Of a stretch of 64,000 nt of DNA, positions 51,440 to 60,877 are shown piece after piece. The position numbers and the translations under genes were made by a program. A model generated the notes under the pieces. It was given only the letters and a program-made list of their open reading frames with translations. It did not search any database and was not told where the DNA came from. Source of the DNA: Bacillota bacterium (GTDB taxonomy: Bacteria > Bacillota > Clostridia > Acetivibrionales > DSM-1351); contig JAEWCZ010000081.1 of the NCBI GenBank assembly GCA_023390335.1, forward strand, positions 1 to 64,000, read 5' to 3'. Position 1 is the first letter of the stretch. Every line of letters begins with the position of its first letter.

Positions 51440-52631
51440 AATTACCTTTATATTTTTATTTGTGTTATCAATAATTTTTTTATATAATTTCGGTGGTTTT
51501 GTATCCTTCTTCTTTTTCAACACCCTTATTGCCTTATTAATCACGTCACTTGTATATACTATATTTGTTTTTGTAAGAATCAAATTTATACAGGAAATAG
51601 ACAAAAGAGTTATTGTCAAAGGAGAAAACGTAAGGCTTGTTGTAAAGATTTCAAACGAGGACATTTTAGTATACCCTTATGTTTTTGCGACCTTTTTTAG
51701 TTCGCATTCATCGTTTAAAGGCATGAATTCTTCTCAAAGCCTGTCAATCAGCCCTAAGTCCGGTAAGGAATTTATCTTTGATATGGAATGTAAATTCAGA
51801 GGTGAATATGATGTGGGACTAAGTGAAATCTATATTGAAGATTTTTTAGGTCTGATTAAGCTAAAGTATAAAATACCTGAACCAAAAAAAATAATTGTCT
51901 ACCCTAAAATTGAGCACCTTGCAAATTTCAGTATACTATCTTCGGGAAGTACCGATTCTCAAAGTGCAGAAAATGGTTTGCAGGACAATATTAATAATAT
52001 TAGAGATATACGTGAGTACGTTGACGGAGACAGTTTCAGAAAAATACATTGGAAGCTGACTGCCAGAAACGACAAGCTCATGATCAAAAACTATGAGGGT
52101 TCTATAGATGCAAATGTCAATATTCTTCTTGACTTGAGAAAAAATGTCTATAGTGACGAGGAAAATATAATTATAGAAGATAAGCTAATTGAAGCTGCTG
52201 TTGCCGTACTGTATTTTTATTTATCCAAGGGCGTTTCTGTTAATTATGTATACTTCAATGAGAAACTTGAGGTGTTTAAGGCCTCCAACATGATGGAGTT
52301 CGAACAAATCTACAAAACATTATCATGTGTAAATTTCGATCAGCAGGTACCGATGCCCGATATTCTGAGGCTTCATTCCGAATCCTGTTCAAATTCATCG
52401 GATATGATTGTTTTTACCAGTATACTGGATATAGATTTGTATAATGAGATGTACAAATCTCAGATGGCAAACCATACTGTCACCCTTATATATGCATCAC
52501 CGGGCAGTTCCGGAAATGTTAATTCCGGTATCATCGAAGATATAATGGAAAACCTCCCTGAAATCGGTATTAAAGCATATTCCATACATCCAGATGATGA
52601 TATAAAAATCTTACTTGGAGGTTCTGACTGA
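51426..52631 (+). CDS. DUF58 protein with two N-terminal membrane helices
   Basis: 401 residues. Two hydrophobic helices (about 5-25 and 28-48) anchor it, followed by a beta-sandwich region and the DUF58 motif VDGDSFRKIHWKLTARNDKL (about 196-215), then a VWA-like fold (ANVNILLDLRKNVY). Such proteins pair with MoxR ATPases. It overlaps moxR by 14 bases and the transglutaminase by one, so the three are translationally coupled. Confidence 0.9.
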   Translation: MRKSRITFIFLFVLSIIFLYNFGGFVSFFFFNTLIALLITSLVYTIFVFVRIKFIQEIDKRVIVKGENVRLVVKISNEDILVYPYVFATFFSSHSSFKGMNSSQSLSISPKSGKEFIFDMECKFRGEYDVGLSEIYIEDFLGLIKLKYKIPEPKKIIVYPKIEHLANFSILSSGSTDSQSAENGLQDNINNIRDIREYVDGDSFRKIHWKLTARNDKLMIKNYEGSIDANVNILLDLRKNVYSDEENIIIEDKLIEAAVAVLYFYLSKGVSVNYVYFNEKLEVFKASNMMEFEQIYKTLSCVNFDQQVPMPDILRLHSESCSNSSDMIVFTSILDIDLYNEMYKSQMANHTVTLIYASPGSSGNVNSGIIEDIMENLPEIGIKAYSIHPDDDIKILLGGSD

Positions 52632-55063
52632 TGGTACGTGAAAAAAAATACAGCGTATTAGTCAATTTAATATTAGTAATGCTTTTGTCCTTGTCTGTTT
52701 GTCAGACCTTATACACGTCTCTTTTTATGACATACAGATGGAATATTAACATATTTCTTTATGTTATACCACTAACCTTTGTCTTTTATCTGGCTCTTAA
52801 AAATAACGTTACCTGTATAGTATCAGGTATTGGAATGGTTTTATTAGCAGCTTTTGCTTTTGTTTATATATATACTTCAAATAGCTATAATTCCTACTCT
52901 ATTTGGCTGATAGATACAATGCAGGGATATATAAGCGAACCAAACTCGCAATATCAAGCCATAACGTTATTTTTTATGACTTTTATTGTTACACTAATTA
53001 TATATATCTTCGCCATAAAGCTGTATAATATCTACCTAGTCAGTTTTATAACTTTCAGCTTATTCTTTGGTCAAGCGTATGCCAATATTTTTGTAAGTAA
53101 ACCGGCTTTTGTTCTTTTCCTTTTTTCATTTCTACTTTATTACTTTTTTTACATATTAAAAGGAAGAACTGAAGAAAGATCTTACGATCCGGGAAACAGA
53201 TTCAAATATCTGCTTTACATAACTCCCGTATGTATCGCTGTATTAATTGTAAGTTTTAACTTTCCAATTGGTAGTAAAAGAATATCCTGGTCTTGGTTGG
53301 ATCACAAGTTGGATAATGCTATTGAAAGCTTTTCCCAAAAAAACACCTCAACTTTTGATATATTTTCTCTAAGTGCTACAGGTTTTGGAAGCAATGATCT
53401 TTTGGGGGGTAATATTAGTCCGGATAAAACTCATGTTATGAATGTAAAATCAGATTATTATAATCTTTACTTGAAAGCATCCTCAAAAGCATATTATAAC
53501 GGTCACGGATGGTATGACAATGAAAATGATCTGATTTTAAATCCTGTAACCCCTTATGGTAACACTGTACCTTCTTTAAACAATATCAACCAAGATGCCA
53601 ATCAGCTTGAAGTAGGAACTTTGATGAGCAACCCAAATTCAAAAAATGAATTGTACAAAAGTTCTAAAATAGAAGTAAAGTTTAAAAATATGAAGACTAA
53701 ATCGCTTTTTATACCTTCAAAAACCTTTCAGATTACTCCTAAAAAACAAATTGGATTATTTACTGATAATTCAGGAATGATTTCTGCCGAAAAAGCCCAA
53801 GGCAGTAACTTTGAATATATCATCAATTTTGATTATATGTTTATTAACAGTGAACAATTCAAAAACAATATTAGAATGAGTTACAAAGGGTATTTAATGG
53901 ATAATCTATACCTTTATGAAAAAAATCAATACAAACTTTTATTTAATATTGACATTGACAACTTATCGGACGAAGACAAAAATGTCATTGCTAACATAGA
54001 TTTATTTAGTAACATTCAAGATCAATTACTTAACATTTATACAAAATATGTTTCATTGCCAAGTACAGTAACCCAAAGAGTTCGGGATCTGGCTGAGAAT
54101 ATAACTATAAATCAAGGCAATAACTATGACAAGGCAAAGGCTATAGAAACTTATCTGGCTACAAACTATCCTTATACGTTAAAGCCAGGAAAACCTCCGC
54201 TAAAAAAGGATTTTGTTGATTTTTTCCTATTTGAGGGCAAGAAAGGCTACTGTACTTATTATGCAACTGCTATGACTGTATTATTAAGATGTATAGGTAT
54301 ACCTGCTCGTTATGTTGAAGGTTATATTTTGCCTCCGGACAACAGAAACGGTGTTTTTAAGGTTACAAACCAGCAGGCTCATGCATGGGTTGAAGCATAT
54401 TTTGAGGGATTTGGATGGATTCCTTTTGAACCTACCTCTCCTTTCGTTGCCGCAATGTATCAGGATAATCACATAAGGCCTGTTATTGCAAGTAATATGA
54501 CCGGTCAATATTATGATGAATATCGGAGAATGATGGAAAAATATCAAAGAGAGGGTAAAAATCATGTTATAGATATTTCAAATAAATTACCAACGGGCAA
54601 CAAAGATAGCGATACAACCCGTGTGGCTCTTATTATAGCCATTTCACTGATTTCTTTAATTCTGTTGGTATTATTGTCCATCGTTTTATTTAACAGGGTT
54701 AGATTCTATTATCTGTTAAGCAAAATAAGAAAGCAAAATTCTAATGATGCTGTTTTGATTGGCTACAAATATATTATTAAACTGTTTAAAATACAGAATG
54801 TTGCTATTTCAGCAGGAGAAACCCCGTCTCAATTCGGTACAAGGGTTGAAAAGCTAATGGACTTTAAAGGATACAGCTTTAACAAATACGATTTTAATAT
54901 AATAACCGAATATTATGTTAAAGCTAGATACAGTAGGGACACCCTTCCTGACAAAGCAAAACAAGATGTAATTAGTTTTATTGAAACTGTTTTGAAGCTA
55001 ACTTCAGAAAAAGTGAGCAGAGTCAAATTTAATTTTTATAAATATTTTATGGGTAAAGTATAA
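52631..55063 (+). CDS. TgpA-like membrane transglutaminase
   Basis: 810 residues. Six hydrophobic helices occupy about 8-220, followed by an extracellular region, a transglutaminase-like domain with the triad GYCTYYATAM (Cys), QAHAWVEAYF (His) and GWIPFEPTSP (Asp region), then a further helix (about 660-685) and a cytoplasmic DUF4129-like tail. It probably works outside the membrane on cell-surface proteins or peptidoglycan; its substrate is unknown. It overlaps the DUF58 gene by one base (TGATG). Confidence 0.9.
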   Translation: MVREKKYSVLVNLILVMLLSLSVCQTLYTSLFMTYRWNINIFLYVIPLTFVFYLALKNNVTCIVSGIGMVLLAAFAFVYIYTSNSYNSYSIWLIDTMQGYISEPNSQYQAITLFFMTFIVTLIIYIFAIKLYNIYLVSFITFSLFFGQAYANIFVSKPAFVLFLFSFLLYYFFYILKGRTEERSYDPGNRFKYLLYITPVCIAVLIVSFNFPIGSKRISWSWLDHKLDNAIESFSQKNTSTFDIFSLSATGFGSNDLLGGNISPDKTHVMNVKSDYYNLYLKASSKAYYNGHGWYDNENDLILNPVTPYGNTVPSLNNINQDANQLEVGTLMSNPNSKNELYKSSKIEVKFKNMKTKSLFIPSKTFQITPKKQIGLFTDNSGMISAEKAQGSNFEYIINFDYMFINSEQFKNNIRMSYKGYLMDNLYLYEKNQYKLLFNIDIDNLSDEDKNVIANIDLFSNIQDQLLNIYTKYVSLPSTVTQRVRDLAENITINQGNNYDKAKAIETYLATNYPYTLKPGKPPLKKDFVDFFLFEGKKGYCTYYATAMTVLLRCIGIPARYVEGYILPPDNRNGVFKVTNQQAHAWVEAYFEGFGWIPFEPTSPFVAAMYQDNHIRPVIASNMTGQYYDEYRRMMEKYQREGKNHVIDISNKLPTGNKDSDTTRVALIIAISLISLILLVLLSIVLFNRVRFYYLLSKIRKQNSNDAVLIGYKYIIKLFKIQNVAISAGETPSQFGTRVEKLMDFKGYSFNKYDFNIITEYYVKARYSRDTLPDKAKQDVISFIETVLKLTSEKVSRVKFNFYKYFMGKV

Positions 55064-55071
55064 TAGTATAC

Positions 55072-55104
55072 AAAAAGGCTGAAATCATTGATTTTCAGCC
55101 TTTT
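55072..55104. terminator. Bidirectional terminator between TgpA and the EamA permease
   Basis: A stem of about 13 bases (AAAAGGCTGAAAT paired with ATTTTCAGCCTTTT, 55073-55085 and 55091-55104) has A and T tracts on both sides; it serves both convergent genes and overlaps the EamA stop. Confidence 0.88.
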
Positions 55105-55987
55105 ATGACCTCTTTACAAATGACAACTTTGTTTCTGAAATAATAACTGCGATAAATATAAGCAGAAAACCCCATGCTAACCTAACCGTTAATTTTTCAC
55201 CATAAAAAATAATCGAAAACATGATGCCGAATACTGATTCAAGACTCAATATGATTGCAGCAGCAGAAGGATGGGTGTACTTTTGTCCAATGTTCTGGAA
55301 CAGCAATGCTGCTGCTGTTGCAAAAACTGCAAGATATAAAAGCCCGGTAACATTTTGTATACTTACTTCGGTTGGAAGATGCTCAGTTGTAAGACCAATT
55401 ATCCATGAAAAAACCCCGGCATATCCAAACTGAATAATGGTGAGTATTATCGGGTCCTTCCCCCTACCCAATTTTGCAACAGCCACAAGGTGTGCTGCAT
55501 AGATAAACCCTCCAAGTAAAGTAAAAGCGTCTCCAATTCCTACGGTAAAGCTTCCCGTAAGAGAAACCAAGCCTATCCCCGTAAGGCAGATAACTGCTGC
55601 TGTATAATTGTAAATGTCAGGTTTTGACTTATTAACAATCCAGAATAAGAACGGTACGATCACACAGTATATTGCAGTCAGGAATGCATTTTTCCCAGGA
55701 GTAGTATTTGTTATACCAATGGTTTGAGTACTATACCCCAGAAATAAAAAAATCCCAATTACTCCACCCTTCCATAGAGACTCGAAATTTATATTTCTGA
55801 GTCTTCTGTAAAATACCGCACTCAGAAGAATGCATGCTATAGTGAAACGGAACCCCAAAAGAATATGTGGCGGAAACACATCAACAGTATCCTTCATTAT
55901 AAAAAACGAACTACCCCATATAAAAGCAGCAAAAAAAAGTGCCAGTTTAGGCATAAATGATTTAATATGTAAGTTGCGTATTTTCAA
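55103..55987 (-). CDS. EamA/DMT superfamily transporter
   Basis: 294 residues with ten hydrophobic helices in two repeated EamA halves (first: FAAFIWGSSFFIMKDTVDVF and LGFRFTIACILL; second: LLGGFIYAAHLVAVAKLG and AAAIILSLESVFGIMFSIIFYGE). It is a drug/metabolite permease whose substrate is unknown. The start codon is TTG at 55987 with AAAGGA close ahead; the ATG of MPKLALFF, 12 codons on, is an alternative. It lies between a bidirectional terminator and a 190-base AT-rich gap. Confidence 0.88.
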   Translation of the reverse strand: MKIRNLHIKSFMPKLALFFAAFIWGSSFFIMKDTVDVFPPHILLGFRFTIACILLSAVFYRRLRNINFESLWKGGVIGIFLFLGYSTQTIGITNTTPGKNAFLTAIYCVIVPFLFWIVNKSKPDIYNYTAAVICLTGIGLVSLTGSFTVGIGDAFTLLGGFIYAAHLVAVAKLGRGKDPIILTIIQFGYAGVFSWIIGLTTEHLPTEVSIQNVTGLLYLAVFATAAALLFQNIGQKYTHPSAAAIILSLESVFGIMFSIIFYGEKLTVRLAWGFLLIFIAVIISETKLSFVKRS

Positions 55988-56126
55988 TCAATCCTTTCAG
56001 ACTATATCTTTTTAAATAATTTTTTGTTAAATAGTATTATGTGTATTAAAGATACTATTCTATCATTGTAATAATAAAAATAGAAGACTATTTATAAAGA
56101 AATTCTTTTTAGAATCAAATAGTATA

Positions 56127-56158
56127 CAAAAATAGAGCTGCTGCAAATTAGCAACAAC
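56127..56158 (-). terminator. Terminator after the unknown membrane protein gene
   Basis: An eight-base stem with two G-U pairs (56137-56144 and 56151-56158) is followed by a T-rich tract on the minus strand, 21 bases past the stop. Confidence 0.6.
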
Positions 56159-56179
56159 CCTATATAGTAATTTGTACAA

Positions 56180-56659
56180 TTACATTTTCATCATAAATAA
56201 TGATGGGTCAAGCATACCAAATATCATTGCGATGTGGGCTACTACAAGGAATATTCCAACAAAGATTGAATGAAGTTTTAGTTTGCCAACTTCGTTTCTT
56301 TTTCTGCCGATTATATTCATATCCAGCAATGCCATTCCCAGCAGAGGAACTATACCCAAGAGATAAAAGCCTACTGCTATCACGTCTCCAAAGCCTCTCC
56401 ACTCCCCATTTGCGGTTATCGGAATTACTGCATTGAAAAGGAGGTATAAAAATACACCTGTGAAATAAAGGCCTGCAAAAATACTTGTAACCTTATTCAA
56501 CTTTCTAAGACCACCTGATAAATTTCTTGTAAAGAGTATTGCTAACTCTGTTACAGCTATAGTTTCAGCACATATTACAGGTATTGCCATAAAAAGTATA
56601 AGGTTCCATGGCTGGTTAGTTGCCAAAAGTTCCATATAATGAGTCATCATGCTTTCCAT
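56180..56659 (-). CDS. Conserved hypothetical membrane protein
   Basis: 159 residues with four or five hydrophobic helices: NLILFMAIPVICAETIAVTEL, a helix at FAGLYFTGVFLYLLFNAVIP, VIAVGFYLLGIVPLLGMALL and SIFVGIFLVVAHIAMIFGML. I do not recognise a named family. It is rich in methionine at both ends (MESMMTHYM and SLFMMKM). The ribosome binding site is GGAGG. It is upstream of the EamA gene and 88 bases downstream of vanT; a link to glycopeptide resistance is not indicated. Confidence 0.7.
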   Translation of the reverse strand: MESMMTHYMELLATNQPWNLILFMAIPVICAETIAVTELAILFTRNLSGGLRKLNKVTSIFAGLYFTGVFLYLLFNAVIPITANGEWRGFGDVIAVGFYLLGIVPLLGMALLDMNIIGRKRNEVGKLKLHSIFVGIFLVVAHIAMIFGMLDPSLFMMKM

Positions 56660-56747
56660 TGTTTTACCTCCGTAAAAATTTAATTAACTACTTCACCGAT
56701 ATCATAATAAATTTTTGTGAAGGTTTTATGGAGAACGAAAAATTTTA

Positions 56748-58907
56748 TTAGACAGCTTTTTTATATACTCTTTCAATTCTGCTTCCCAGGCGGCTAAGCA
56801 ATTCGTTTGTAATGGTTCCTGCCATTGAAGCAACCAATTCCGCAGTTATTTCTTCGGTTCCGTCCCGTCCGATAATTGTGGCTATATCACCCTGCTGAAC
56901 ATTCGGTATATCCGAAATATCTACGGTCATCTGATCCATGCATATATTACCTACTATTGGAGCTTTTTTACCCTTTATCAGCACATATCCCTTTTTACAT
57001 GACAGGCTTCTTGGGACACCATCTGCATAACCTATGCAAAGCACAGCGATTTTGGTATTTTGTTCAGCTATAAAATTTCTGTTATAGCCCACAGATTCAC
57101 CTTGCTTTATTTCCTTTGTAAGAACGACTCTGGCTTTGAGAGATAAAACAGGTCTCAAGTCAGCACGAACTTTTGTTGTCTCATTTTCTTTGCTTAGTAC
57201 TCCGTACAGTGCTATTCCAACTCTTGCATAATCGCAGTCAAGCTCCGGGTAATTAAGTATTCCGTAACTGCTCTGAATGTGTATTTTACTGGGGTTACGG
57301 TTATGGCTTTTCAAGTAATCAAGTGTATTGTAGAACTTCCTGATTTGTTCCTCTGTAAATGAGACATTTGTAGGCTCCATACTGTCGGCAGTAGATAAGT
57401 GGGTAAATGTCCCGGTGACTATCAGGTTTTTGCAATTATAGGTTTTGTCTAAATTTGATAATGCATCGTTGGTTTCGCCTAGTCTATTCATTCCTGTATC
57501 AATTTTTATATGAACCTTTATTTTCAATCCTGTACTATCTAGCATTTCTGCATACTGGTAATCCACTACTGTCTGTGTTAAATCATATTTTACAAGCAGA
57601 GGTGCTTCTTCCGGATGAGTATATCCAAGTATTAAAATATCTCCTTTTATCCTATTGTTGCGGAGATCTATTCCTTCAGAAAGAGTCGCAACTGCAAAAT
57701 CAAATACGCCTGAATTATTTAGAATCCTGGATATTTCCATATCTCCATGGCCGTATGCATTAGATTTTACAACTGCCATAAGCCGGCATTCATCCGGTAT
57801 AAGCTGTCTGAGCTGATTTACGTTATGTTTAAGCCTATTCAAATCAATTTCTGCCCATGCTCTGCACCTTTCAGATTGAGTCTGTTTACTGGACGGAAAT
57901 AAACGTTTGCGAAGATATACTGTAATAACGGAAGTAGCAAGTGTTACAACAGTTACGGCAATAAAATGAATTAAACTGTTTCCGATAAGATATATCTCCA
58001 AACTGATAATTTTTGCGAAACCTCTCACAAGAATAATGCAAAGTGGATGAAGTATATAAACTAGTAATGAAATATCCCTGAGTAGCTTGCGGCTTTTACC
58101 CTCTATACTTAGTAATATTCTAAATAGGAATATCATTGTAGGCACCAGCATAAAATACATGCTGTCATGTCGCTGTAACGAGAAACGGTGCAATATTAAA
58201 CCTTCTGCTATGAGAGCCACCATAGATAAAGTAAATCCAACCGTATTTTGTCTTATGGAATATTCTTTTTTTGATATTGCAAGCATTGCACCTATAAGTA
58301 AAAAAATTGGAGCAAAGAACAAACCGTTTCTAGTATAATCAAAAAATGAGAACAAAACTCCATAAAAGCTTTTCAATACAATTAATTTTTGAGATATGCC
58401 GTAGTAGCTGTCGCCAAACAAACCGATCAAATATAAAATAAAGCCTATTACAGTTACCGCTTTCAGATCGAGCCTTGTCAATAGGCTATATACAAGCACA
58501 AATCCAATAATACCGGCGAGAATGTACCAAAGGTGATAGAAAGTCCCGTCAAATACAAGGTCTTTTACAAGAGTCGGAATAATAGATTTCCCTTTGAAAT
58601 ATCCGGAATAAATATTTACGGGTAAGTATATTAATATCGCAGCTCCGTATAGAATACCGGTTTTAGTGAGGAATTTCTTTAATATCCTTCGTCCGTTCTC
58701 CCTGGATTTAATGCACTCGGGCAGTAAAAAATAGCCTGTACACATAAAAAAGAAAGGCACTGCGACTCTTGTAAGAATCCTTGTCAATATAAAGTCAGCT
58801 TCATGACTGACTGACATAAGAGGTGATGTATGAATAGCGATAATCATTATGGCAGCAACAATTCTGAATTTATCTATACCGGCATATTCTTCACTTTTGT
58901 TAGTCAT
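56748..58907 (-). CDS. vanT: VanT membrane-bound serine/alanine racemase
   Basis: 719 residues. The N-terminal half (1-340) is an acyltransferase-3-like membrane domain with about ten helices, starting GIDKFRIVAAIMIIAIHTS. The C-terminal half (about 348-719) is an alanine-racemase fold with the PLP lysine in VVKSNAYGHG (Lys381), VGYNRNF supplying the catalytic tyrosine region, and CMDQMTVDIS. VanT makes D-serine for the D-Ala-D-Ser termini of modified peptidoglycan. Its start overlaps the vanXY stop by 8 bases. Fusion and length match VanT of vanG and vanC clusters. Confidence 0.94.
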   Translation of the reverse strand: MTNKSEEYAGIDKFRIVAAIMIIAIHTSPLMSVSHEADFILTRILTRVAVPFFFMCTGYFLLPECIKSRENGRRILKKFLTKTGILYGAAILIYLPVNIYSGYFKGKSIIPTLVKDLVFDGTFYHLWYILAGIIGFVLVYSLLTRLDLKAVTVIGFILYLIGLFGDSYYGISQKLIVLKSFYGVLFSFFDYTRNGLFFAPIFLLIGAMLAISKKEYSIRQNTVGFTLSMVALIAEGLILHRFSLQRHDSMYFMLVPTMIFLFRILLSIEGKSRKLLRDISLLVYILHPLCIILVRGFAKIISLEIYLIGNSLIHFIAVTVVTLATSVITVYLRKRLFPSSKQTQSERCRAWAEIDLNRLKHNVNQLRQLIPDECRLMAVVKSNAYGHGDMEISRILNNSGVFDFAVATLSEGIDLRNNRIKGDILILGYTHPEEAPLLVKYDLTQTVVDYQYAEMLDSTGLKIKVHIKIDTGMNRLGETNDALSNLDKTYNCKNLIVTGTFTHLSTADSMEPTNVSFTEEQIRKFYNTLDYLKSHNRNPSKIHIQSSYGILNYPELDCDYARVGIALYGVLSKENETTKVRADLRPVLSLKARVVLTKEIKQGESVGYNRNFIAEQNTKIAVLCIGYADGVPRSLSCKKGYVLIKGKKAPIVGNICMDQMTVDISDIPNVQQGDIATIIGRDGTEEITAELVASMAGTITNELLSRLGSRIERVYKKAV

Positions 58908-59694
58908 TGCACTGCCTCCAGACTGTGACTATAAAACCGTCAATGTTATTTCCCGATACGCTATATGATAAATTCTCAGGTAAGTAAACTGACGTCGTCC
59001 TTTTTTTGGCGTTTACATAAAATATTTCCGCTCTCCGTCTATGATTTATAACTTGTAAGTGCATGCCTTCATATGGAAACTGCTTCAGATATTCTACATA
59101 TTCCTCTAGCGTAAAGTTATTGTCTGAAATAATTTGTGAATGAGGATTTCCAACATAGCGAAAATGCCATGGTTCATGAGATATTCCGGTAATAGCTTCT
59201 TTTCCTTTTGGATAACGTTCAATAAAACCGTATTGTGCTGCTTTTTCACGAAATTCCTGACATTTACCTTCATACGGAAATGAAGGACAAATAAAATCAA
59301 TATCAGCCTCGTTCTTAGCAACATCGATAGCAAGTCCTGTCTGATGCTCACTGTGGTTTGGCAATGCCACATATTTACTGGTAAACTCCTCACCATTTTC
59401 ATTCATGGAATCATTAAAGATAGCTATCTGCTCACTCAACGGCCTGAAGCCACTAACCGGTACTATCTCAGTTTCTACGCCACAGTCTTGAATCAATTTT
59501 CTCAACATAACTGCCGCTGTTTTTTCAAGTAATATGTTAGTATGCTCCGGGCTAACACTTTCAAGATTATAAATTGTTAAGGCTTCTTGTTTATTGATTG
59601 GATATTTCCTGTTTACAAGAACAAGATTACCCATATGAATATTTGAATAGGCTAGGTTTAACCTTACCATATTTGAAATCAGATTTGTACTCAT
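58900..59694 (-). CDS. vanXY: VanXY-type D,D-dipeptidase/carboxypeptidase
   Basis: 264 residues of the M15B family. Zinc ligands and catalytic residues are visible: SEHQTGLAID (His and Asp), EPWHFRYVG (catalytic Glu and third zinc His) and VSGFRPLSEQ (arginine). The C-terminal region (about 195-264) extends beyond VanX. No signal peptide is present, as in cytoplasmic VanXY proteins, which remove D-Ala-D-Ala and terminal D-Ala so that only D-Ala-D-Ser precursors remain. It overlaps the ligase gene upstream by 4 bases and vanT by 8. Confidence 0.88.
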   Translation of the reverse strand: MSTNLISNMVRLNLAYSNIHMGNLVLVNRKYPINKQEALTIYNLESVSPEHTNILLEKTAAVMLRKLIQDCGVETEIVPVSGFRPLSEQIAIFNDSMNENGEEFTSKYVALPNHSEHQTGLAIDVAKNEADIDFICPSFPYEGKCQEFREKAAQYGFIERYPKGKEAITGISHEPWHFRYVGNPHSQIISDNNFTLEEYVEYLKQFPYEGMHLQVINHRRRAEIFYVNAKKRTTSVYLPENLSYSVSGNNIDGFIVTVWRQCND

Positions 59695-60740
59695 TTTTCA
59701 ATCGCCATCCTTATAAGTCTGTCCACTACCGAAGAAAAGGATAAGCCCGCTCCACGGAGCATATTTGGATAACGACTGTGGGCTGTAAAACCGGGTATGG
59801 TATTTACTTCATTAAAAACAATTTCTTTATCTGGAGTCAAAAACATGTCAACCCTTGCAAATCCGTTACAGCACAGAGCATTGTATAAAATCGTTGCAGT
59901 ATTTTTAATCTTTTCTGAAGTCATTTTGTCAATTCTGGCAGGCATGTGGATTTTAGAGGTCTTTAATGTATATTTTTCATTGTAATCAAAAAAACCGGTC
60001 AAGAGTTCAATCTCATCAACTTCACCTATAATCAGATCATCGTTTCCAAGAATGGCACAGCCAACTTCAAACCCTTCTATATTCTCTTCAATAACTATTT
60101 TACTGTCATACTCAAAAGCATTTAAAATAGCCTTTTCAAGATCTGGCCTGCTATTAGCACATGTTATCCCAAAAGAAGAGCCCGCCCTTGCCGGTTTTAC
60201 AAACACAGGATACCTGAGAGTTTCTGCAAGCATTATAATGTCTTTAAGTTGCATGTTTTTATCTGCTGCTACCGACATTGGAACTCTCACTCCTGCCGAC
60301 TGTGCAATTCGATGAGCAATATCCTTGTCCATGCACATGGCTGAACTTAAGATTCCACAGCCTACAAAAGGTACTCCTGCAAGTTTCAGCATCCCTTGAA
60401 CAGTACCGTCCTCACCGTTTCTCCCATGAAGTACGGGAAATGCAGCATCAACATAAGTAATACTGTGCGAACCTCCGGCAAATTCATAGAAGCCGTGTAT
60501 ACTACGACTTTGTGAAAAAGCAACAGGATTACATTCTTTTTCTTCGAACCAGGTGTTACTCCTGATTTTATCAACATTTCCAAAGTACCTGAACCATTCG
60601 CCTTCTTTAGTAATACCTATTAAAATTGTATTATACAGATCATCGTTGATATGTTCTATTACAGATGAAGCAGAATTAAGTGAGACTTCGTATTCCGGCG
60701 AGCAGCCACCGAAAATAATTGCAATATTTTTTCTATCCAT
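59691..60740 (-). CDS. vanG: VanG-type D-alanine:D-serine ligase
   Basis: 349-residue ATP-grasp ligase. Motifs: FGGCSPEYEVSLNSASSV (N-terminal), VLHGRNGEDGTVQG, FVKPARAGSSFGI, EENIEGFEVGCAILG and FNEVNTIPGFTAHSRYP. The omega-loop sequence EKYTLKTSKIHMPA carries the EKY signature of D-Ala-D-Ser-type ligases rather than the form found in D-Ala-D-Lac enzymes; this is based on known VanG/VanC sequences. It is first of the vanG-vanXY-vanT operon and lies behind an 11-bp direct-repeat site. Substrate choice needs the loop comparison to be certain. Confidence 0.9.
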   Translation of the reverse strand: MDRKNIAIIFGGCSPEYEVSLNSASSVIEHINDDLYNTILIGITKEGEWFRYFGNVDKIRSNTWFEEKECNPVAFSQSRSIHGFYEFAGGSHSITYVDAAFPVLHGRNGEDGTVQGMLKLAGVPFVGCGILSSAMCMDKDIAHRIAQSAGVRVPMSVAADKNMQLKDIIMLAETLRYPVFVKPARAGSSFGITCANSRPDLEKAILNAFEYDSKIVIEENIEGFEVGCAILGNDDLIIGEVDEIELLTGFFDYNEKYTLKTSKIHMPARIDKMTSEKIKNTATILYNALCCNGFARVDMFLTPDKEIVFNEVNTIPGFTAHSRYPNMLRGAGLSFSSVVDRLIRMAIEK

Positions 60741-60818
60741 TTTTACTCTCCTTGAGTCATTATTAAAATCATTTAAGTTATTACAAATATAATTTTAATA
60801 ATTTCCACGCTGCTCTTT

Positions 60819-60855
60819 ATTAACTTAGTCTTATTGAATTCTTAAGATTTCCTTA
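60819..60855 (-). promoter_or_regulatory. Four 11-bp-spaced direct repeats, candidate VanR box
   Basis: On the minus strand, TAAG, TAAG, TAAG and TAAT begin at 60855, 60844, 60833 and 60822, exactly 11 bases apart. OmpR/PhoB-type response regulators bind such repeats. It lies in the gap between vanS and vanG, about 80-115 bases before the ligase start. Confidence 0.65.
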
Positions 60856-60877
60856 TGAATTTATTTAGAATTTTATA

